Part shown: piece after piece, positions 38,701 through 50,328 of the stretch
Position numbering within the stretch: the stretch's first letter is position 1
Layout: every line of letters starts with the position of its first letter
Assembly (NCBI GenBank): GCA_037783415.1
Contig: JAZGTN010000311.1
Coordinates: 1 to 64,000, forward strand
Source of the DNA: Leptasterias polaris
Lineage: Eukaryota; Echinodermata; Asteroidea; Forcipulatida; Asteriidae
Direction: 5' to 3'
DNA: 64,000 bases
Program-made: the position numbers and the translations under genes
Notes under the pieces: model-generated
Told to the model about the DNA's origin: nothing
Databases searched by the model: none
Seen by the model: the letters and a program-made list of their open reading frames with translations, nothing else

Positions 38701-41700
38701 AAAAAATTCAAACCCCTCAGAATGCGCTGAGATTAATTCTTTACTAAGAAACATGGGTGTACTGAACAAACTGGTTGATTCTGAGCGTATTCTGAGACGA
38801 AAAAAATTCAAACCCCTCAAAACGCGCTGAGATTAATTCTTTACTAAGAAACATGGGTGTACTGAACAAACTGGTTGATTCTGAGCGTGATCGGAGACGA
38901 AAAAAATTCAAACCCCTCAGAACGCGCTGAGATTAATTCTTTACTAAGAAACATGGGTGTACTGAACAAACTGGTTGATTCTGAGCGTATTCTGAGACGA
39001 AAAAAATTCAAACCCCTCAAAACGCGCTGAGATTAATTCTTTACTAAGAAACATGGTTGTACTGAACAAACTGGTTGATTCTGAGCGTATTCTGAGACGA
39101 AAAAAATTCAAACCCCTCAGAACGCGCTGAGATTAATTCTTTACTAAGAAACATGGGTGTACTGAACAAACTGGTTGATTCTGAGCGTATTCTGAGACGA
39201 AAAAAATTCAAACCCCTCAGAATGCGCCGAGATTAATTCTTTATTAAGAAACATGGGTGTACTGAACAAACTGGTTGATTCTGAGCGTATTCTGAGACGA
39301 AAAAAATTCAAACCCCTCAGAACGCGCTGAGATTAATTCTTTACTAAGAAACATGGGTGTACTGAACAAACTGGTTAATTCTGAGCGTATTCTGAGACGA
39401 AAAAAATTCAAACCCCTCAGAATGCGCTGAGATTAATTCTTTACTAAGAAACATGGGTGTACTGAACAAACTGGTTGATTCTGAGCGTATTCTGAGACGA
39501 AAAAAATTCAAACCCCTCAGAATGCGCTGAGATTAATTCTTTATTAAGAAACATGGGTGTACTGAACAAACTGGTTGATTCTGAGCGTATTCTGAGACGA
39601 AAAAAATTCAAACCCCTCAGAATGCGCCGAGATTAATTCTTTACTAAGAAACATGGGTGTACTGAACAAACTGGTTGATTCTGAGCGTATTCTGAGACGA
39701 AAAAAATTCAAACCCCTCAGAATGCGCCGAGATTAATTCTTTACTAAGAAACATGGGTGTACTGAACAAACTGGTTGATTCTGAGCGTATTCTGAGACGA
39801 AAAAAATTCAAACCCCTCAGAATGCGCTGAGATTAATTCTTTACTAAGAAACATGGGTGTACTGAACAAACTGGTTGATTCTGAGCGTGATCGGAGACGA
39901 AAAAAATTCAAACCCCTCAGAACGCGCTGAGATTAATTCTTTACTAAGAAACAAGGGTGTACTGAACAAACTGGTTGATTCTGAGCGTATTCTGAGACGA
40001 AAAAAATTCAAACCCCTCACAACGCGCTGAGATTAATTCTTTACTAAGAAACATGGGTGTACTGAACAAACTGGTTGTTTCTGAGCGTATTCTGAGACGA
40101 AAAAAATTCAAACCCCTCAGAATGCGCCGAGATTAATTCTTTACTAAGAAACATGGGTGTACTGAACAAACTGGTTGATTCTGAGCGTATTCTGAGACGA
40201 AAAAAATTCAAACCCCTCAGAATGCGCCGAGATTAATTCTTTACTAAGAAACATGGGTGTACTGAACAAACTGGTTGATTCTGAGCGTATTCTGAGACGA
40301 AAAAAATTCAAACCCCTCAGAATGCGCCGAGATTAATTCTTTACTAAGAAACATGGGTGTACTGAACAAACTGGTTGATTCTGAGCGTATTCTGAGACGA
40401 AAAAAATTCAAACCCCTCAGAATGCGCCGAGATTAATTCTTTACTAAGAAACATGGGTGTACTGAACAAACTGGTTGATTCTGAGCGTATTCTGAGACGA
40501 AAAAAATTCAAACCCCTCACAACGCGCTGAGATTAATTCTTTACTAAGAAACATGGGTGTACTGAACAAACTGGTTGATTCTGAGCGTATTCTGAGACGA
40601 AAAAAATTCAAACCCTTCAGAATGCGCTGAGATTAATTCTTTACTAAGAAACATGGGTGTACTGAACAAACTGGTTGATTCTGAGCGTGATCGGAGACGA
40701 AAAAAATTCAAACCCCTCAGAATGCGCTGAGATTAATTCTTTACTAAGAAACATGGGTGTACTGAACAAACTGGTTGATTCTGAGCGTATTCTGAGACGA
40801 AAAAAATTCAAACCCCTCAAAACGCGCTGAGATTAATTCTTTACTAAGAAACATGGGTGTACTGAACAAACTGGTTGATTCTGAGCGTGATCGGAGACGA
40901 AAAAAATTCAAACCCCTCAGAACGCGCTGAGATTAATTCTTTACTAAGAAACATGGGTGTACTGAACAAACTGGTTGATTCTGAGCGTATTCTGAGACGA
41001 AAAAAATTCAAACCCCTCAAAACGCGCTGAGATTAATTCTTTACTAAGAAACATGGTTGTACTGAACAAACTGGTTGATTCTGAGCGTATTCTGAGACGA
41101 AAAAAATTCAAACCCCTCAGAACGCGCTGAGATTAATTCTTTACTAAGAAACATGGGTGTACTGAACAAACTGGTTGATTCTGAGCGTGATCGGAGACGA
41201 AAAAAATTCAAACCCCTCAGAATGCGCTGAGATTAATTCTTTATTAAGAAACATGGGTGTACTGAACAAACTGGTTGATTCTGAGCGTATTCTGAGACGA
41301 AAAAAATTCAAACCCCTCAGAATGCGCCGAGATTAATTCTTTACTAAGAAACATGGGTGTACTGAACAAACTGGTTGATTCTGAGCGTATTCTGAGACGA
41401 AAAAAATTCAAACCCCTCAGAATGCGCCGAGATTAATTCTTTACTAAGAAACATGGGTGTACTGAACAAACTGGTTGATTCTGAGCGTATTCTGAGACGA
41501 ACAAAATTCAAACCCCTCAAAACGCGCTGAGATTAATTCTTTACTAAGAAACATGGGTGTACTGAACAAACTGGTTGATTCTGAGCGTGATCGGAGACGA
41601 AAAAAATTCAAACCCCTCAGAACGCGCTGAGATTAATTCTTTACTAAGAAACAAGGGTGTACTGAACAAACTGGTTGATTCTGAGCGTATTCTGAGACGA

Positions 41701-44640
41701 AAAAAATTCAAACCCCTCACAACGCGCTGAGATTAATTCTTTACTAAGAAACATGGGTGTACTGAACAAACTGGTTGTTTCTGAGCGTATTCTGAGACGA
41801 AAAAAATTCAAACCCCTCAGAATGCGCCGAGATTAATTCTTTACTAAGAAACATGGGTGTACTGAACAAACTGGTTGTTTCTGAGCGTATTCTGAGACGA
41901 AAAAAATTCAAACCCCTCAGAATGCGCCGAGATTAATTCTTTACTAAGAAACATGGGTGTACTGAACAAACTGGTTGATTCTGAGCGTATTCTGAGACGA
42001 AAAAAATTCAAACCCCTCAGAACGCGCCGAGATTAATTCTTTACTAAGAAACATGGGTGTACTGAACAAACTGGTTGATTCTGAGCGTATTCTGAGACGA
42101 AAAAAATTCAAACCCCTCAGAATGCGCCGAGATTAATTCTTTACTAAGAAACATGGGTGTACTGAACAAACTGGTTGATTCTGAGCGTATTCTGAGACGA
42201 AAAAAATTCAAACCCCTCAGAATGCGCCGAGATTAATTCTTTACTAAGAAACATGGGTGTACTGAACAAACTGGTTGATTCTGAGCGTATTCTGAGACGA
42301 AAAAAATTCAAACCCCTCAGAATGCGCCGAGATTAATTCTTTACTAAGAAACATGGGTGTACTGAACAAACTGGTTGATTCTGAGCGTATTCTGAGACGA
42401 AAAAAATTCAAACCCCTCAGAATGCGCCGAGATTAATTCTTTACTAAGAAACATGGGTGTACTGACCAAACTGGTTGATTCTGAGCGTATTCTGAGACGA
42501 AAAAAATTCAAACCCCTCAGAATGCGCTGAGATTAATTCTTTACTAAGAAACATGGGTGTACTGAACAAACTGGTTGATTCTGAGCGTATTCTGAGACGA
42601 AAAAAATTCAAACCCCTCACAACGCGCTGAGATTAATTCTTTACTAAGAAACATGGGTGTACTGAACAAACTGGTTGATTCTGAGCGTATTCTGAGACGA
42701 AAAAAATTCAAACCCTTCAGAATGCGCTGAGATTAATTCTTTACTAAGAAACATGGGTGTACTGAACAAACTGGTTGATTCTGAGCGTGATCGGAGACGA
42801 AAAAAATTCAAACCCCTCAGAATGCGCTGAGATTAATTCTTTACTAAGAAACATGGGTGTACTGAACAAACTGGTTGATTCTGAGCGTATTCTGAGACGA
42901 AAAAAATTCAAACCCCTCAAAACGCGCTGAGATTAATTCTTTACTAAGAAACATGGGTGTACTGAACAAACTGGTTGATTCTGAGCGTGATCGGAGACGA
43001 AAAAAATTCAAACCCCTCAGAACGCGCTGAGATTAATTCTTTACTAAGAAACATGGGTGTACTGAACAAACTGGTTGATTCTGAGCGTATTCTGAGACGA
43101 AAAAAATTCAAACCCCTCAAAACGCGCTGAGATTAATTCTTTACTAAGAAACATGGTTGTACTGAACAAACTGGTTGATTCTGAGCGTATTCTGAGACGA
43201 AAAAAATTCAAACCCCTCAGAACGCGCTGAGATTAATTCTTTACTAAGAAACATGGGTGTACTGAACAAACTGGTTGATTCTGAGCGTATTCTGAGACGA
43301 AAAAAATTCAAACCCCTCAGAACGCGCTGAGATTAATTCTTTACTAAGAAACATGGGTGTACTGAACAAACTGGTTGATTCTGAGCGTATTCTGAGACGA
43401 AAAAAATTCAAACCCCTCAGAACGCGCTGAGATTAATTCTTTACTAAGAAACAAGGGTGTACTGAACAAACTGGTTGATTCTGAGCGTATTCTGAGACGA
43501 AAAAAATTCAAACCCCTCAGAATGCGCCGAGATTAATTCTTTACTAAGAAACATGGGTGTACTGAACAAACTGGTTGATTCTGAGCGTATTCTGAGACGA
43601 AAAAAATTCAAACCCCTCAAAACGCGCTGAGATTAATTCTTTACTAAGAAACATGGGTGTACTGAACAAACTGGTTGATTCTGAGCGTATTCTGAGACGA
43701 AAAAAATTCAAACCCCTCAAAACGCGCTGAGATTAATTCTTTACTAAGAAACATGGGTGTACTGAACAAACTGGTTGATTCTGAGCGTATTCTGAGACGA
43801 AAAAAATTCAAACCCCTCAGAATGCGCTGAGATTAATTCTTTACTAAGAAACATGGGTGTACTGAACAAACTGGTTGATTCTGAGCGTATTCTGAGACGA
43901 AAAAAATTCAAACCCCTCAAAACGCGCTGAGATTAATTCTTTACTAAGAAACATGGGTGTACTGAACAAACTGGTTGATTCTGAGCGTATTCTGAGACGA
44001 AAAAAATTCAAACCCTTCAGAATGCGCTGAGATTAATTCTTTACTAAGAAACATGGGTGTACTGAACAAACTGGTTGATTCTGAGCGTATTCTGAGACGA
44101 AAAAAATTCAAACCCCTCAGAACGCGCTGAGATTAATTCTTTACTAAGAAACAAGGGTGTACTGAACAAACTGGTTGATTCTGAGCGTATTCTGAGACGA
44201 AAAAAATTCAAACCCCTCAGAATGCGCTGAGATTAATTCTTTACTAAGAAACATGGGTGTACTGAACAAACTGGTTGATTCTGAGCGTATTCTGAGACGA
44301 AAAAAATTCAAACCCTTCAGAATGCGCTGAGATTAATTCTTTACTAAGAAACATGGGTGTACTGAACAAACTGGTTGATTCTGAGCGTATTCTGAGACGA
44401 AAAAAATTCAAACTCCTCAGAACGCGCTGAGATTAATTCTTTACTAAGAAACAAGGGTGTACTGAACAAACTGGTTGATTCTGAGCGTATTCTGAGACGA
44501 AAAAAATTCAAACTCCTCAGAACGCGCTGAGATTAATTCTTTACTAAGAAACAAGGGTGTACTGAACAAACTGGTTGATTCTGAGCGTATTCTGAGACGA
44601 AAAAAATTCAAACCCCTCAGAATGCGCCGAGATTAATTCT

Positions 44641-44660
44641 TTTTTTTTTTTTTTTTTTTT
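44641..44660 (-). other. LINE poly(A) tail
   Basis: Twenty T residues on the plus strand (21 with the last base of the flanking ATTCT) correspond to the poly(A) tail of the minus-strand element. It abuts the satellite site TTCTTT/ACTAAG. That resembles the TTTT/AA preference of L1-type endonucleases, as expected for target-primed reverse transcription. Confidence 0.9.
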
Positions 44661-44931
44661 CTCTTAAAGGAGTTATGCTTCTCCATTTATTCAACAGTAA
44701 CAAACATCAAATACTCCCTGTTAATAAAAGTCTTCAATAAAGACTGCTATCTTATAATACATACAGGGATTCACAGACGATAATACATTAATAAATAATT
44801 AAATAAATAAAAATAAAAATATATACAATTTAGCGTGATGTAATCACGTGGTTCGAGAAAAACGATACGTTGTAATTAATTCAAAACAAATTAAATCACA
44901 TCGATGCATCAAAGGTTGAAACAAAGAAACA
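44661..44931 (-). other. LINE 3' untranslated region
   Basis: About 270 nt between the ORF2 stop codon (TAA at 44,932-44,934) and the poly(A) tail. It is AT-rich, with runs of AAATAAATAAAAATA-type sequence on the plus strand at about 44,790-44,825. No further open frame or internal tandem repeat is seen. Confidence 0.85.
44686..44691 (-). promoter_or_regulatory. Polyadenylation signal AATAAA of the LINE
   Basis: TTTATT on the plus strand reads AATAAA on the element's strand, about 25 nt before the poly(A) tail. This is the canonical distance for cleavage and polyadenylation. Confidence 0.75.
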
Positions 44932-47900
44932 TTAATAATCAAATTTGACCTCATCATTAATGGTGAAACACAACGCATTATTTCTTGTGTAACAAGTTTC
45001 GAAAAAACCCGGTCTCAATCTGGTCTTTTCCATACGAATGAAATATTTTAAATTTCTTTTAAACTGATTGACGATCTCGATTTCTGCTGGTCTTGAATAG
45101 CTGTTAAAAACCTTTTTGCATCGAATATTCCAAATCAGTCTAAGCAGTTTAGCTACAATGACAGCCTGAACCGGTTTTAATCCATATCCAAGAATTATGT
45201 TGGAATCATTCAAATAGAAATGTTTGTTACCTGTATATTTTCTAAGCAATCCTTCTACAAAAATCCAAGCATCCAATGTGTAAGAACAATATATGAAAAT
45301 ATGCTCGTGAGTTTCTTTTTCAACATTACAAAGCGGGCAAGTTTGTTCTTTAACTACACCCATTTTCATCAAAATGTCTTTAGTGGGTAAAATTCTATGT
45401 CTAAGTTTGTACATAAACTGTTTGTCATCTGGATCTAACAACCCATTTTTCCAATTACTCTTCCAAATTGAAGGCCAATTTAAATCTTGTCCGAGTTGAA
45501 AAATATTTTTCCATACTACTTGTACCTTGGGAGAAACAAATTTACCTAGTATGAAGTTCATGTAATTAGATTTCACATTAGTTTCAAAAATTGGAACAAC
45601 TTTGCTTTGATGATCACACATGACAAGCCAGTTACTCGCGTGCACAGCCGGTCCTTCTCTTTTCTCATTTATCAAAGTATAATCTATGTGTTTTTCAATT
45701 CTCTTCAGTATTCTACCAGCATTCATATTTTTAATACCACATGCTCTGGCAATATCCTGAAATGAAAAAAGTTCCCCGTTTCTAACTACATCTCCAACAT
45801 TAAAACACCCAACTGATTTTAGTAGAGGGCTGTTTAAAAGTGATTCATCCCTAGTGACCTTAGCATTATTCCACAAAGGAACTTCCATAGCTTCCCACTT
45901 GCAGGTAAAATTACATAAAAACTTCCCTTCTGCTTTCTTAAAAGCAGCAATAAGATCTTTATAAAACGGGGTGGTTTGAAAATTCTTATGGATGTTAGCA
46001 AATATATACCACCCTAAATGATCAGCAGCTCCAGCACATTTCAACCAATAATCAAAATACAGTTTCCATTTACCTTGAGATGATGGATACCTAGCTAGCC
46101 ATTGTAGCTTAAGGCTCAATAATTTACTATTAATATCCAAAAGGGCCATCCCCCCCAATTCTTTGGGCCCAGTGATGGTATTTCTCTTTATTTTCTCAAT
46201 TTTCCCATTCCAAAAAAATTTCCAAATCAGGTCATTCATCTTTTTTTTCAAGAAGTTGGAACATTCAACCACGCTGCCAAGGTAATTAATCCCTGCTCCA
46301 ATCAAACTGTTAACAATCACTACTTTACCGTTTAATGTTAGGTTACGTTTAGACCATTTGTTGAGAGTAGAGCTAATTTTGTTGATTCTGGGACCCCAAT
46401 TGTCTTCGGGCGTTATGTCATTCCCAAATTCAATACCAAGAATTCTAAGTTTCTTAACAATTTTAAATTTACCAGGGCTATCCTTTCTATTTCTCCAATT
46501 CCCTAACCATAGACCTTTAGATTTATCATCATTAAGTTTAGATCCACTTCCTTTACAATATACGTTGAGAATGTTCTGAATAACTTCAAACTCCATATTG
46601 TCACTAATAAATATATTTGTGTCGTCAGCATGTTGAATTAAACGAACACTGCATTCCCCATTAGGGGTAGCAATACCTTTAAGTTTACAATTACTTCTGA
46701 CTAAAGAAGCTAACCCTTCGGCACAAATGGAATACAACAAAGGCGATAGTGGGCACCCTTGTCTAATCCCTCTTTCAACCTTAACAGGAGCACCAATGAA
46801 GTTGTTCAGGATAATACTACAATAAGGATTACTGTACAGAACTTTAATCCACTTAATCAAAGTCGATGGGACACCCATTTTTTCCATAACATTAAACATA
46901 TAAATCCAACTAATACGATCAAAAGCTTTTTCCTGATCTATGCTGAGAAGACAAGCTTGTAAATTATTCCAGTTAGTAAAATCAATAACATCTCTTAAGA
47001 GCATAATATTATCTTGAATATTTCTAGATGTAACCCCACAGGTTTGCTCTTCTCCAATAATAAAGGGCATGATGCGTTTCAATCTGTTGGTGATCACTTT
47101 AGACAGGATTTTATAATCCACGTTGAGCAGGCTAATGGGTCGCCAGTTTTTTAAATCGTGTCTGTCGCCCAAATTTTTATAAATGAGTCTAATCAATGCC
47201 GCATTCATAGATTTACACATTGTACCTTTTTTAAGACAATCATTATAAATATCAATTAAATCTAAACTAATGATATCCCAAAAGGTTTGGTAGAATTCTA
47301 CAGTCAGACCATCCTGACCCGGGGACTTATTTTTGTTCATCTGAAATATTGCTGTCCTAACTTCATCTGCAGTAATTTCACAATCGAGATTTGAATGAAT
47401 GTCTTCAGGAATTTGTGTGGTTTCTATTTTGGAAACAATAGCCTGTAGGTGAAAGTCAGATATTTCCTCTGCTTTATACAAATTACCATAGAACATATTG
47501 GCACATTTTAACATAGTGTCTGATTGGTTTGCATAACTACCGTCGTTGGTGAGTAATTTGTCGATTTTCCCATTATTAATTTGCTGCTTTTCCAGGTTGA
47601 GGAAATATTTAGAAGCCTTTTCGCCTTCATCTTTAATAGTGTTACGAATTCTAATTTGGGCTTTTTTCCACTCATTTAGTCTCGTAAATTTTAAGTTCGG
47701 TTTCAATTTTATTAATAGCATCAACATCGGAGTTTAAACCTTTACTCAAAAGAGAAGCATATTGTTTCTGTAGGTTAACTTGATGTTGTTTTTGAACTGA
47801 GGCTTTTTCTTTACCATATTCTTGAATAATTTCCTTTATCCTAAATTTGCCACTTTCCCACCAGTCAGACACGCTGTCGTATTTATATTTTTGTGTTATC

Positions 47901-48721
47901 CAGTAATTCCAAAGGTTAACAATTCTAAAGTTACAATCTTCGTCTTTTAGCAGACTATTATTGCATATCCATCTGCCTTGACCGTGTGGTGTACTAGTGT
48001 CATGTAATTTCATACGGACAATATGATGATCAGAAAGTCCATACGAAATGACTGACATATCTATCACACTGCAGAGAAGATTGAAAGAGATAAATAAATA
48101 ATCGATTCTACTTTCTTGTTTAGTGACTTTATGATAATGGGTGCTTCCTGTTTCTTCGGGGTGAACTGTGCGCCAAGAATCGATGATTTTTTCCTCCTGT
48201 GTAACATTCTTAAGAATAACTTTACTAACATCTTTACTAATGGAATTATCAATGTTGCAATTAAAATCCCCTCCTATTATCCAATTATAATCACCAGTTA
48301 TACGATCACTTAGATTATCAAAAAAATAAGATCTGGCATACTGTTCGTTTGGAGCATAAACAGAAGCTACCGATAGAGTAGTATTATTCCAATTGATTTC
48401 TCCTTTAATCCATCTGCCTTCCTCATCCTGATCAATATTTTTTAACTCAAGATCATATTTTTCTGAGACAAGGATCGCTACCCCCCTAGACTGACGATTA
48501 CCGTGACATAAATACATTTTTCCTTTCCACTGTGTGCTCCAAATGGAGACATCAGCTGGTTCGCTATGAGTTTCCTGTAGGAAAATTATACTAAATTTTC
48601 TGCGCTCCAAATAGTCAAACAAAACATTTCTTTTCAAATCTTTTCTTAAACCATTTACATTAATCGATGCCACTGATAAGAAGGACATAAATAATATAAG
48701 TTTGATCACACATGGTACCAT
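44932..48721 (-). pseudogene. LINE ORF2: endonuclease-reverse transcriptase, one frameshift
   Basis: Encodes the retrotransposition enzyme in two overlapping frames. The first (48,721-47,672, 349 codons) is the apurinic-type endonuclease. Visible residues are NVNG 21-24, E50 in QETH, YAPN 122-125, D152 and N154 in GDFN, D207 in RIDYLF and SDHH 230-233, all the expected catalytic positions. The second (47,727-44,932, 931 codons) is reverse transcriptase: KSPGQDG about 134-140, NWRPISLLN 194-202, DQEKAFD 264-270 (motif A), RQGCPLSPLL 322-331 and HADD 366-369 (motif C, His where Tyr or Phe is usual). It ends with a CPLC...HEHIFIYC zinc finger at about 797-814. The two frames overlap between 47,672 and 47,727, where one extra base (or two missing) shifts the frame; the A/T run near 47,687-47,695 is the likely spot. 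Together about 1,260 residues, the usual ORF2 length. Translation may begin at the first ATG (48,721) or at the internal MSFLS ATG twelve codons in. Confidence 0.93.
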
Positions 48722-48744
48722 GGCTTATTAAAAAGAAATTCTCT

Positions 48745-50113
48745 TTACTTTGATCTTCCTCTTCCCCTTCCTCTTTGGCTTGGTTGTCTGTCCTGCGTCA
48801 TAGAGTTTGTGTCTTTATGCTTGTTGTCATGTTGTGGGTCTTCTTGTGTTTTTCTCACCCTCGACGTGTCCTTCTTCCTCCCTCTTTGCACTCCCTGTCT
48901 GGTGTAGACTTCACCTTCATCGTGTATGTCATATTCTTCATCCCCAGTGTTTGTGTGGGAGTCTTGTTCCATCTCTCCATCCTTGTCGTTTGTTACTCTT
49001 GATCCTTGATGAGTGTCCATATCTTGGGATTCGTTAGCGGCGGCTTCTTTTCTGTTGTCTCTGATTTGTTTTCTGGTAACTGTTCTGGTTTCGCTATCTT
49101 CCTCTTCACTTGTTTTCCTTTTTCTTTATGTTTTCTTTACCATTCCAAGATCCCAGAAACCTGGCTTTGCTTTAGTTGGTTTCTTCTTCTGTTGGTTTCC
49201 CTTTACTGTGTCTGAAAACAACTTTTTGGGAGATTGTGTTTTCCCAGTTGTTTCCTTCTTCTCTTGGGTTTGTTTCTGTTGTGGTTGTTCTATTGCTTGT
49301 TCTGTTTCTATTGGGGTAGGTTGGCTATCTGTCTCTTCTTCTGGTTTCTTGGTAGTGGTTGTTTCTGTTCCGCCATTTTGGATCTGTTCGTCATTGGCTG
49401 GTTTTATTTCCTCTATCTCAATTTCTGAATCTGACTCACTCTCATTTGCTATCTCCTCATCAGAATTGTTGGCTTTGCTTTGGGTGTCGTCTATGTCATC
49501 GTTGTAATCATGCCACGAAGCCCTGTGTCTTTCACTTCCGCATACAAAGCACTTACCACGAAGGTTGCAATCCCTAGCCAAGTGGTTTGGCTTGCCACAT
49601 ATCTTACATGTTCTTTGCTGGCCTCGATACCTCACAGGGAGAGTGAAGGCTCCAACCTTCACGTAGCTTGGGATCGGTTTCTTTATATTTTTGATAAGCA
49701 GACTTCTCACTCCCGTCTCCACTCCCTTGTCGAATTCATAAACTTGTCTTCGGATGTTGTCCACCGTGCCAAACTGCATTAGTGCACTGGTAACAACAGA
49801 ATCGGTCATTTCATATGGAGCCTTGACATATACTACAGCGCTATTCTGTACATTGGCTCTTTCGCACTGGATAAGCCCCCCATTGACGAAGAATCCCTCC
49901 CGGGCAACTTTTTCACAATCTTCCTCGTTGTCGAAACCTCACGTTGAACCACCCTCCTTCTAATTGCGCTATGCATCTGATGGTTTCTGACGTACGCAGT
50001 TCATTGTCAATTGCATTGTATATATCATCGGGTGATACGTTTCCTTGTTGTAGGCCTAGATGGCGTAGGTTGAACCTTATTGTGTTTGGTCGCTGAAGCG
50101 TTGATCGGAACAT
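48745..50113 (-). pseudogene. LINE ORF1: RNA-binding protein with zinc knuckles, two lesions
   Basis: ORF1 of the LINE, expected to coat the element RNA and bring it to the target. I start it at the ATG at 50,113; an in-frame TTG upstream at 50,122 is not a likely start. The N-terminal part (to about 49,936) is in one frame; an extra base in the AAA run at 49,934-49,936 shifts it, and the continuation is read in the frame of 49,809-49,126. That part holds two knuckles at 49,510-49,608: CKICGKPNHLARDC (CX2CX4HX4C) and CFVCGSERHRASWH, where the last Cys is His. A Ser/Glu/Asp-rich acidic stretch and a Lys/Gln/Thr-rich stretch follow. A TAA at 49,126-49,128 interrupts it in frame; the same frame then stays open to 48,745 and ends in an RGRGRGR-type basic tail. 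About 455 codons in all. The N-terminal part may be an RRM-like fold, which I infer only from position and residue pattern. Confidence 0.82.
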
Positions 50114-50328
50114 GACTTCCAAAATGGCTACCCCGCCTAGGGGAGCAACAAACGATCAAGAAAAACGGCCAAAAGGCCAGTTTTTATTACGAAAAAAACT
50201 CACTTCTATAGTCCGGTGTTGTCTTCAATCAATATGAAAGGCAGAGCAGTTTAGTGGTTGCCGATAGCAGGCCTCAAATCGTAGTTTATGCGATGATTTC
50301 TGGAGCGAGAAAAGAACGTGTCCTCTTC
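50114..50328 (-). other. LINE 5' leader (putative internal promoter region)
   Basis: About 215 nt upstream of ORF1 on the element strand, ending at the satellite junction. There is no open frame of note. LINEs of this kind carry an internal promoter in this place, but I cannot point to a specific element. The presence of a leader suggests the 5' end is complete or nearly so. Confidence 0.65.

Larger units (their letters stand above)
31863..44640 (+). repeat. 100-bp satellite array, forward orientation, second segment
   Basis: About 128 monomers in the same orientation and phase as the segment before the transposon. Period 100 bp is kept with very few indels; the exceptions are two 10-bp internal duplications at about 32,525 and 34,435. 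Types found mainly here include TTATTAAG (36,641; 37,941; 39,241; 39,541; 41,241) and GGTTGTTTCTG (33,464; 35,374; 38,474; 40,074; 41,774; 41,874). The segment stops inside a monomer at GAGATTAATTCT, where the LINE poly(A) tract starts. Confidence 0.97.
44641..50328 (-). mobile_element. L1/Tx1-type LINE retrotransposon, nearly full length, damaged
   Basis: A 5,688-bp non-LTR retrotransposon on the minus strand. From its 5' end (right) to 3' end (left) it has a leader of about 215 nt, ORF1 (50,113-48,745), a 23-nt gap, ORF2 (48,721-44,932), a 3' UTR of about 270 nt with AATAAA, and a poly(A) tail of about 20 nt. ORF2 carries an apurinic-type endonuclease followed by reverse transcriptase and a C-terminal zinc finger, and ORF1 has CCHC knuckles. 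This layout and the motif wording place it in the L1/Tx1 group; the exact clade needs a tree. It is inactive as read: ORF1 has a frameshift and an in-frame stop, and ORF2 has a frameshift. There is no flanking target duplication. The left flank breaks after ATTCTTT and the right flank resumes at ACAAGGGTG, so about eight bases of a monomer are missing. Confidence 0.93.

Noticed and set aside
46358..49963. Several plus-strand open frames of 60-164 codons
   Set aside because: They lie antisense or out of frame to the LINE ORF1 and ORF2, whose minus-strand frames carry all the recognisable motifs.
50114..50122. TTG start for LINE ORF1 at 50,122
   Set aside because: In a eukaryotic element the ATG at 50,113, three codons in, is the more credible start.
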